Assembly: GCA_003242515.1 (NCBI GenBank)
Contig: QGUS01000134.1
Location: 1 to 5,218, forward strand
Direction: 5' to 3'
From: Actinomycetota bacterium
Lineage (GTDB): Bacteria; Actinomycetota; Acidimicrobiia; Spongiisociales; ZC4RG35
Length of the DNA stretch: 5,218 bases
Both the position numbers and the translations under genes were made by a program. The notes beneath the pieces are model-generated. The model had not been told where the DNA came from. It was given only the letters and a program-made list of their open reading frames with translations, and did not search any database. Every line of letters begins with the position of its first letter. Position 1 is the stretch's first letter. This document shows, piece by piece, positions 1 through 4,646 of this stretch.

Positions 1-1061
1 AGGTCGAAGACCGTCTTGTAGTGGGTGAGCCTCCGGATCACGTCGGCCGGTCCCCGGATCCACCCGACCCGCAGCCCTCCCCAGTACGGCTTGCTCGCCG
101 AGCCCACGGACAGGACCCCTTCGAGGTGGGACGCCAGAGGTCGCGGCACCTCCGTTCCCGCCAGCGGCAACTCGACCAGCGACTCGTCCTCGATCAGCAG
201 CGTCGAGTGGTACCCCAGCCGCCGGGCGAGGCGTCTTCGCTCGAAGGGGTCCATGACCGTGCCCGTGGGGTTGTGGAAGGTGGGGATGAGGTAGGTGAGG
301 ATCGGCTGGCGGGCCTCCACCGCCTGGATCACGTCCTGGGCGAGGGCGCCTCCGGGGGCGACCGGGACGGTCCGGATCGCCGCTCCGACCAGCCGGAACG
401 CGTCCAGCGCGCCCGGATAGGTGGGGCTCTCCACGACCACCGGGTCGCCGGGCTGGACGTAGGCGGCGGCGATCAGCATGATCGCCTGCTGCCCGCCCGA
501 GGTGATCAGCACCTCGTCGATGGTCGTGGGGACGCCACGGGAGGTGAACCACCTCGCCACCCGCTCGCGGAGGGCCGGCAGGCCGGCGGGGTGGAACCCG
601 GAGCCCTGCAGCACCTCGTCCATCTCCCGCCGGGCGCTCCGCATGGCGTCGAGGACCAGCGGCGAGGGGGAGAGGACCGACGCGGTGAAGTCGATGGTGG
701 AGTCGTCGGCGCCGAGTCGTGCGAACAGCGGGTTGCGGCCGACGGTGTCCGACGGGGTGACGATCCCGCCGGCGGGATTGAAGCCGCGGACGGCGCGGAC
801 CCAGGTGCCGCTGCCCGGGCTCGAGTCGAGATAGCCCCTCGCCTTCAGGAGGTCCAGGGCGGCGACCAGCGTGGTCCGGGACACGGTGAGCAGGGAGGCC
901 ATGGTCCGCTCGGCCGGGAGTCTCGACCCTGGCCGGAGGTCGCCGTGGTCGATGCAGCGGGCGATGGCGTCGGCGAGCTGGCGGTAGAGTGGGCCGTCGC
1001 CGGACGACCAGTCGCCCAGCATCCCCACCAGCCGCCACGGGTCCACTTGCATCCGGCTCAT
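1..1061 (-). CDS. MocR-family transcriptional regulator, YczR-like (GntR winged helix + PLP aminotransferase fold), C-terminus cut by window edge
   Basis: A DNA-binding regulator that uses an aminotransferase fold with PLP as its sensor domain. 353 codons are visible; family members are usually about 450-500 residues, so roughly the last 100 or more lie beyond base 1. Residues 24-89 form the GntR winged helix (PLYRQLADAI, RLPAERTMA, VSRTTL, then the wing GSGTWV). The aminotransferase fold starts near residue 120: SGGQQA at 188-193, HNPTG at 263-267 with cofactor Asn264, EDE at 291-293 with Asp292 for the pyridine nitrogen, and SASK at 321-324 with Lys324 as expected PLP Schiff-base lysine, then WGGLRVGW with Arg331. 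The SASKxxWGGLR(V/I)GW pattern resembles the YczR subgroup; this assignment is from memory. The ATG at 1061 has AGGAG (1067-1071) five bases upstream and lies 12 bp after the azlD stop, so it is probably co-transcribed with azlCD. The ligand is unknown; an amino acid is plausible from context. Confidence 0.9.
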   Translation of the reverse strand, partial: MSRMQVDPWRLVGMLGDWSSGDGPLYRQLADAIARCIDHGDLRPGSRLPAERTMASLLTVSRTTLVAALDLLKARGYLDSSPGSGTWVRAVRGFNPAGGIVTPSDTVGRNPLFARLGADDSTIDFTASVLSPSPLVLDAMRSARREMDEVLQGSGFHPAGLPALRERVARWFTSRGVPTTIDEVLITSGGQQAIMLIAAAYVQPGDPVVVESPTYPGALDAFRLVGAAIRTVPVAPGGALAQDVIQAVEARQPILTYLIPTFHNPTGTVMDPFERRRLARRLGYHSTLLIEDESLVELPLAGTEVPRPLASHLEGVLSVGSASKPYWGGLRVGWIRGPADVIRRLTHYKTVFD

Positions 1062-1066
1062 CCCGT

Positions 1067-1071
1067 CTCCT
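1067..1071 (-). promoter_or_regulatory. Ribosome binding site of the MocR regulator gene
   Basis: Minus-strand AGGAG, five bases before the ATG at 1061 and directly downstream of the azlD stop codon (1074-1076). It fixes the regulator start at 1061 and suggests translation reinitiation from azlD. Confidence 0.7.
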
Positions 1072-1073
1072 GT

Positions 1074-1385
1074 CTACACCCCGATCCAGCGCAGCGCGGC
1101 GGTCACCACCACCGCTCCGGCCATGACCGTCCAGAGCGGCTTCTTCCACGCCAACAAACCGATGGCCGCCGCCATGCCCGCTATCCGGGCGTCGGCGACC
1201 ACCTCCGGACCCGTGGTGGCGGTCTGGAGCGCCACGAGGGCGGCCAGGACGGCGGAGGGGACGAGGTTGTTGATCCTCTGCAGCCCGGGAGGCAGTTGCC
1301 GGCCGCCGAACACGACGGGCCCGAACGACTTCACCGCCGCGGTCATCCCCCAGAGGAGGAGGACGAGCAGCCACTCCTGGCTCAT
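1074..1385 (-). CDS. azlD: AzlD-family small membrane subunit of branched-chain amino acid exporter
   Basis: 103-residue hydrophobic protein, the usual AzlD size of about 100-110. AzlD is the small partner that forms an amino acid efflux system with AzlC in the cytoplasmic membrane; in Bacillus subtilis AzlCD confers 4-azaleucine resistance. Visible are membrane segments at about residues 4-20 (WLLVLLLWGMTAAV), 41-57 (VPSAVLAALVALQT), 66-82 and 84-100, and the family-like run LPPGLQRINNLVPSAVLAAL at 31-50. The ATG at 1385 overlaps the azlC TGA (ATGA, 4 bp) and has GGGAGG (1391-1396) five bases upstream. The same frame stays open upstream to 1766, but that extension is arginine/proline-rich shadow of azlC. 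Substrate range cannot be read from the sequence; branched-chain amino acids are the family default. Confidence 0.92.
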   Translation of the reverse strand: MSQEWLLVLLLWGMTAAVKSFGPVVFGGRQLPPGLQRINNLVPSAVLAALVALQTATTGPEVVADARIAGMAAAIGLLAWKKPLWTVMAGAVVVTAALRWIGV

Positions 1386-2038
1386 CGGGGCCTCCCGGCC
1401 ACGACCGCGGCGAGGGCGAGCAGGACGGGCATGCCCGGAGGGGTGAGCGGCGTCGTCGCCAGGGCGATCGCCGCGGCGACGATCGCCACCCGCCGGTCGG
1501 CCGGCTCGGAGAGGCGCGGCCAGAGCAGCCCGAGGAACATGGCGGGGACGATGGCGTCGAGCCCGAACCGGTCGAGCGACCCGATGGCCGATGCGAAGTG
1601 GGCGCCCACGGCCGTCCCGCCCACCCAGAGCACCAGGAACGGCACGGCGATCCAGTGCATGACCCCCCGGTCGAAGCCCCCGCCCGGCCGGTGCCCCACC
1701 GCCCAGGAAGCGTCCACGATCATCTGGGACTCGGCCAGCCGGCGCCACCAGGGCCCCTCGAACCACGGGGCCACGGCGATGCCCATGGCGAGGTAGCGGA
1801 GGTTGAGGAGCGTCGCTGCGGCCAGGGCGATCGGCACTCCCGTCCCGGCGCCGAGCAGCGTCACGGCGGCGAACTGGGCGCTGCCGGCATAGGTGGTGAG
1901 CGACATGACCGTGGCGGTCAGCACGTCGAAGCCCGAACGCGCGGCCACGACCCCGAACGAGAGTCCCAGTGTCATGGCAGGAACGGAGAAGGGTGCAAAG
2001 AGTCGCAATCCCCGCTCTCGTTCGAGGGTCGTGGTCAC
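1382..2038 (-). CDS. azlC: AzlC-family branched-chain amino acid exporter, large subunit
   Basis: Integral membrane protein of 218 residues from the GTG at 2038, close to the 220-240 typical of AzlC. Family hallmarks are visible: the opening helix FGVVAARSGF (28-37), SLTTYAGSAQF (46-56), the TLLNLRYLAMG segment (76-86), and DASWA (109-113) where relatives often carry a DE-type motif. Several hydrophobic stretches follow (about 129-147, 154-170, 180-196 and 199-213). AzlC works with AzlD to export branched-chain and similar amino acids. Start choice: the open frame continues to 2191, but residues encoded upstream of 2038 do not look like AzlC and would run across the divergent promoter into the opposite gene. 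GTG 2038 leaves the usual short lead before helix 1, but no strong Shine-Dalgarno sequence precedes it (only CGAAG), so the start is less certain than the gene. It overlaps azlD by 4 bp and leads the azlC-azlD-mocR operon. Confidence 0.9.
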   Translation of the reverse strand: MTTTLERERGLRLFAPFSVPAMTLGLSFGVVAARSGFDVLTATVMSLTTYAGSAQFAAVTLLGAGTGVPIALAAATLLNLRYLAMGIAVAPWFEGPWWRRLAESQMIVDASWAVGHRPGGGFDRGVMHWIAVPFLVLWVGGTAVGAHFASAIGSLDRFGLDAIVPAMFLGLLWPRLSEPADRRVAIVAAAIALATTPLTPPGMPVLLALAAVVAGRPR

Positions 2039-2100
2039 ACTTCGAAGATGCCCGACGGGCGCCCGACCCGACAGGGCCAATCCGGGCCGAACGGCATCAT
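2035..2100 (-). other. Possible 21-codon leader ORF coupled to azlC start
   Basis: On the minus strand a short frame starts with two consecutive ATG codons (2100 and 2097) and stops at a TGA (2037-2035) that overlaps the azlC GTG start in a GTGA arrangement, typical of translational coupling. The peptide begins MMPFGPDWPC and has no run of Ile, Leu or Val, so it does not look like a classical attenuation leader. No good ribosome binding site precedes it. It may be chance; it is listed because it would explain the weak ribosome binding site of azlC. Confidence 0.22.
2051..2072. repeat. Direct repeat CCCGAC in helical phase with embedded palindrome, candidate operator
   Basis: CCCGAC occurs at 2051-2056 and again at 2062-2067, 11 bp apart (about one helical turn), with a third CCGAC directly after at 2068-2072. 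A palindrome CGGGCGCCCG spans 2056-2065. The block lies 13-34 bases upstream of the azlC start. MocR regulators such as GabR and PdxR are known to bind direct repeats, so this is a candidate site for the regulator encoded in the same operon. GC-rich DNA makes such repeats common by chance. Confidence 0.3.
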
Positions 2101-2130
2101 CTTCGGCCGGGGGTTTGGCGTCCGCGATGA

Positions 2131-2145
2131 ACGGGCATCGCCCGT
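2131..2145. repeat. Perfect inverted repeat ACGGGC-ATC-GCCCGT, candidate operator
   Basis: Six-base arms with a three-base spacer, perfectly complementary. The right arm ends in the first base of the TACGAT hexamer (2145-2150), so a protein bound here would touch a promoter reading into the plus-strand gene. It could also be a short hairpin or chance. Confidence 0.3.
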
Positions 2146-2150
2146 ACGAT
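2145..2150 (+). promoter_or_regulatory. Weak -10-like hexamer (TACGAT) upstream of the barrel-protein gene
   Basis: TACGAT fits the TANNNT form of actinobacterial -10 boxes and lies 33 bases before the ATG at 2184, giving a predicted leader of about 25-28 nt. No -35 hexamer is recognisable at 16-19 bp spacing. One of few AT-containing hexamers in this region. Confidence 0.25.
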
Positions 2151-2173
2151 GAGTGATCCAGGCAGATCGAGAC

Positions 2174-2177
2174 GGAG
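2174..2177 (+). promoter_or_regulatory. Ribosome binding site of the barrel-protein gene
   Basis: GGAG followed by a six-base spacer before the ATG at 2184. It supports this ATG as the start. Confidence 0.6.
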
Positions 2178-2183
2178 CGGGAC

Positions 2184-3155
2184 ATGCCCATCGACGTGAC
2201 GCTTCGCTGGGATCACCTGAAGAGGCTCACGGGTCCGCTTGGCCTCTACGAGCACGCCCTGTACGACGTGCCCCGGACCGCGTGCGGCTACACCACCGAC
2301 GACAACGGCCGCGCCCTCGTCGTGCTGGCGCGTGCCGAGCCCACCGGGGTCGATCCCGCGCCGTACCTCCGCCACGTCCTCGGGTCCTTCGACGGCCGCC
2401 GGCTTCTCCTCCGCCGCCGCAGCGACGGGCGCTGGCTGTCCGAGTACTCCGACGACGCGCAGGCCAGGGGCCTGTGGGGCCTCGGCGAGTGGATCGGGTC
2501 AGGCCGCGGGTCGCCGGAGGCGGAGCGCGTCTTCGAGGCGGGCCTGAGGCTCGACAGCGGCCACCCCAGGGCCAACGCCTACATGATCCTCGGCGTCGCC
2601 GCCGCCTCGAGGGCCGGGGAGGTGGACTGGGACCGTCGCATCCTCGGCAGGCTCCCCAGGCCGACGCGGGGCCGCTGGGCGTGGCCCGCCCCGAGGCTCA
2701 CCTACGACAACGCCCGCATTCCCGAGGCCCTGATCCGGGTGGGCGCCCTGGCAGGCGACGACCGCGCCGTGTCCGACGGTCTGCGGCTCCTCGAGTGGCT
2801 GGTCGAGGAGGAGATGGGTGACGGCCACTTCAGCTTCACCCCGGTGGCCGGGCGCGGGCCGGGCGACCCCAGGCCCGGGTTCGACCAGCAGCCGATCGAG
2901 GCGTGGGCGATGGCCGACGCCTGCCATGCCGCTTGGGAGGTGGACGGCTCCTCCCGCTGGGCCCATGCGATGGTGATGGCGGCCGAGTGGTTCCTGGGGA
3001 GCAACGACACTGGCGTCGCGGTCTACGACGCCGGGACGGGCGCCGGCTTCGACGGGCTGGGGCCGGAAGGCGTGAACCTCAACCGTGGCGCCGAGTCCAC
3101 CCTGGCCGCCCTCGGGGCGTTGTGGCGCCTCGTGGAGGCCCGGGCGATGGCCTAG
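2184..3155 (+). CDS. Conserved probable alpha/alpha-barrel protein of glycosyltransferase/GH130 clusters, function unknown
   Basis: 323-residue protein without signal peptide or membrane segments, so cytoplasmic. I recognise the family by conserved blocks but know of no assigned reaction. Relatives are often annotated loosely as glycosyltransferase, and I recall the domain as the C-terminal half of some long GT4 proteins. Blocks: ALYDVPRTACGYTTDDNGRAL (residues 25-45), SDDAQARGLWGLGEW (90-104), LTYDNARIPEALIRVG (172-187), FDQQPIEAWAMADA (233-246), WFLGSND (269-275), then YDAGTGAGFDGL (281-292) and NLNRGAEST (298-306). Helix-rich repeats with conserved acidic and aromatic residues at helix ends suggest an (alpha/alpha)6 toroid as in several glycosidase families; this fold is inferred. 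It faces a GH130 and a GT4 gene, ending tail-to-tail with the GH130 gene in a 4-bp overlap, and probably acts on the same glycan. The TDDNGR and FDQQPIEA acidic residues are candidate active-site residues. Start set by GGAG at 2174-2177. Confidence 0.85.
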   Translation: MPIDVTLRWDHLKRLTGPLGLYEHALYDVPRTACGYTTDDNGRALVVLARAEPTGVDPAPYLRHVLGSFDGRRLLLRRRSDGRWLSEYSDDAQARGLWGLGEWIGSGRGSPEAERVFEAGLRLDSGHPRANAYMILGVAAASRAGEVDWDRRILGRLPRPTRGRWAWPAPRLTYDNARIPEALIRVGALAGDDRAVSDGLRLLEWLVEEEMGDGHFSFTPVAGRGPGDPRPGFDQQPIEAWAMADACHAAWEVDGSSRWAHAMVMAAEWFLGSNDTGVAVYDAGTGAGFDGLGPEGVNLNRGAESTLAALGALWRLVEARAMA

Positions 3156-3164
3156 GCCATCGCC
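3143..3164. repeat. Perfect 22-bp palindrome at overlapping convergent stop codons, possible bidirectional terminator
   Basis: Arms GGCGATGGC and GCCATCGCC flank a central CTAG (3152-3155), and the whole 22 bp equals its own reverse complement. Both convergent genes end here: the plus gene reads GCG ATG GCC TAG and so does the minus gene, giving both proteins the C-terminus Ala-Met-Ala. The two TAG stops share CTAG. In RNA of either strand it could form a 9-bp GC-rich stem with a four-base loop; no U-tract follows on either strand, so intrinsic termination is unproven. Confidence 0.75.
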
Positions 3165-4588
3165 GCCAGGACGTCGTCGAGCCGGGTCACGGCGACCCTG
3201 ATCCCACGGTCGGCGTAGCCGTAGGGGATCACCAGGTGATCCCCGTGGAGCATGCTGCCGCACGAGTAGACGACGTCGGGCACGTAGCCGAACTCCTCGT
3301 CCGGGGCGGACTCGATCAGAGGCTCGCGGAGTCGGCCGATCACCTTGGCCGGCTCGTCCAGGTCGAGGAGCACCGCACCGAGCGCATAGCGGCGCATCGG
3401 CCCGACGCCGTGGGTGATCACGAGCCAGCCCTCCGGTGTCTCGATGGGGGAGCCGCAGTTGCCGACGTTGAAGAGCTCCCACTCCTGCTCCGGGCCGAAC
3501 GCCAGCTCGGCGTTGCTCCACGACCGGGCGTCGTCGGAGCGCATCACGTAGCAGTTGACGTGGTCGTGGCGTGAGATCGCCACCAGGTCGCCGTCGATCC
3601 GCCGCGGGAAGATGGCGATCCCCTTGTGGTGGGCCGCCGGGCCGGTCATGGTGCTGATCCGGAACCGGTGGAAGTCGTTGGTCTCGATCAGCTGGGGGAG
3701 GATGCGAGAGCCGTCGAAGGCCGTGTACGTGCCGTAGTAGGTGACGGTGCCGTCGTCGTCGACGAAGCGGACGAAGCGGGCGTCCTCCATGCCCTGGCTC
3801 TCCATGGGCGCCGAAGGCGAGAGCAGGTGCTCGGACACCGGCCGGCCGGGGTCGAACTCCACCTCGTAGTTGGACGAGGCCACCCAGTGGACCCGGTGGT
3901 AGGCGATCTCCAGCCCGACCGGGTCGGTGTCGGCCTCATGGAGCACCCGGTAGGCGACGTCGATGTCCTCGGGCGAGTAGTCGTCGGGGAGTGCGGAGAC
4001 GATCCGCTCCGCCGGCTCGTCGAGGTAGCCGAGCTCGGCGAGCTTCCTCCGGAGGCGCTCCCGCGAGGCGACCAACGCCGTGCGCACGCCGTTGCTCACG
4101 AACGGACTGCGCGGGTCGAGCTCGACGCGGCCGTCGCCGTCCACCGCCCCGGTGATGAACGTGATGGAGGAGATGTGCCCCTCCCCGATGGCCCGGGCGC
4201 TCATCACGAACGGCTGCCGACCGTCCGCCTCGGGTCCGAAGGGCACGATGGAGGGGTTGGTCAGGGCCGCGCCCTCGTAGGCGTAGCCGAGGGTGAGGTA
4301 CGCGCCGAGCAGGGCCGCCTCCTCCTCGTCGAGGTCTGCGGGGACGCGGTCGGTGACCTGCCGGGCGATCTCCAGGTGACGGGCCCATGCCTCCTCAAGG
4401 TCCGCGTACCGGGTGCCGTGACGCTGCCGGAGCCGCTCGAGCGTCTGCCGGCGGAGCTCCGGCGGCATGGCGAGGACCCGGTCGACCAGATGGTCGAGGC
4501 GGCGGTCGGTCTCGTTGGGTCCGCTGTTGCCGGGAATGAACGGCCGGGCGACGAGCCGGCTGGGGTCGGGCTCGATGCGGTGAGTCAC
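3152..4588 (-). CDS. GH130-family glycoside hydrolase/phosphorylase (PH1107-related) with N-terminal extension
   Basis: 478-residue cytoplasmic enzyme; no signal peptide. GH130 members are five-bladed beta-propellers that phosphorolyse or hydrolyse beta-mannosides. Residues 1-100 are a mostly helical extension; the propeller begins near 105 (ALTNPSIVPFG). QGMEDARFVRF (265-275) matches the GH130 motif G-x-E-D-P-R with Asp269 as expected general acid; Pro is replaced by Ala270. Further blocks are YGTYTAFDG (285-293), HHKGIAIFPRRIDG (320-333), NVGNCGSPIETPEGW (374-388), THGVGPMRRYALGAVLLDLD (392-411) and GYVPDVVYSCG (434-444). The family is typically 300-400 residues, so the extension marks a distinct subgroup. 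Whether it is phosphorylase or hydrolase, and its linkage, cannot be decided here. The frame stays open upstream to 4843, inside the GT4 gene; the GTG at 4588 is chosen because GGAGG (4595-4599) lies six bases upstream. A GTG at 4594 overlaps that site and is less likely. It lies 58 nt after the GT4 gene, probably in one operon. Confidence 0.9.
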   Translation of the reverse strand: MTHRIEPDPSRLVARPFIPGNSGPNETDRRLDHLVDRVLAMPPELRRQTLERLRQRHGTRYADLEEAWARHLEIARQVTDRVPADLDEEEAALLGAYLTLGYAYEGAALTNPSIVPFGPEADGRQPFVMSARAIGEGHISSITFITGAVDGDGRVELDPRSPFVSNGVRTALVASRERLRRKLAELGYLDEPAERIVSALPDDYSPEDIDVAYRVLHEADTDPVGLEIAYHRVHWVASSNYEVEFDPGRPVSEHLLSPSAPMESQGMEDARFVRFVDDDGTVTYYGTYTAFDGSRILPQLIETNDFHRFRISTMTGPAAHHKGIAIFPRRIDGDLVAISRHDHVNCYVMRSDDARSWSNAELAFGPEQEWELFNVGNCGSPIETPEGWLVITHGVGPMRRYALGAVLLDLDEPAKVIGRLREPLIESAPDEEFGYVPDVVYSCGSMLHGDHLVIPYGYADRGIRVAVTRLDDVLAAMA

Positions 4589-4594
4589 CCTCAC

Positions 4595-4599
4595 CCTCC
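4595..4599 (-). promoter_or_regulatory. Ribosome binding site deciding the GH130 GTG start
   Basis: Minus-strand GGAGG with a six-base spacer to the GTG at 4588. It selects this start over the longer open frame reaching 4843 and over the in-frame GTG two codons earlier, which would overlap the site. Confidence 0.75.
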
Positions 4600-4646
4600 G
4601 ATTCTCACCCGCGTTCCCTTCGGGAGGAGGGATTGTCCGGCCTTTC

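Larger units (their letters stand above)
2039..2183. promoter_or_regulatory. Divergent intergenic region between azlC operon and the barrel-protein gene
   Basis: 145 bp separate the two divergent starts, and this is the only sizeable non-coding stretch in the window, so it must hold promoters for both directions unless one is transcribed from outside. It contains a CCCGAC direct repeat (2051-2067), a 10-bp palindrome (2056-2065) and a perfect 6-3-6 inverted repeat (2131-2145) next to a TACGAT hexamer (2145-2150) on the plus strand. No convincing -35 element is visible on either strand. Confidence 0.6.

Noticed and set aside
21..1796. 591-codon open frame on the plus strand
   Set aside because: Its translation is low-complexity (Gly, Arg, Asp, His, Pro) with no family blocks and lies antisense to the clearly recognisable mocR, azlD and azlC genes; an effect of high GC at third codon positions.
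2039..2191. Longer azlC start near 2191
   Set aside because: The added 51 residues do not resemble AzlC N-termini and would cover the promoter region and start codon of the divergent gene.
2499..3521. 340-codon open frame on the minus strand opposite the barrel-protein gene
   Set aside because: The plus-strand gene in this stretch carries conserved family blocks and a ribosome binding site; the minus frame has compositionally biased sequence and runs across the convergent junction into the GH130 gene.
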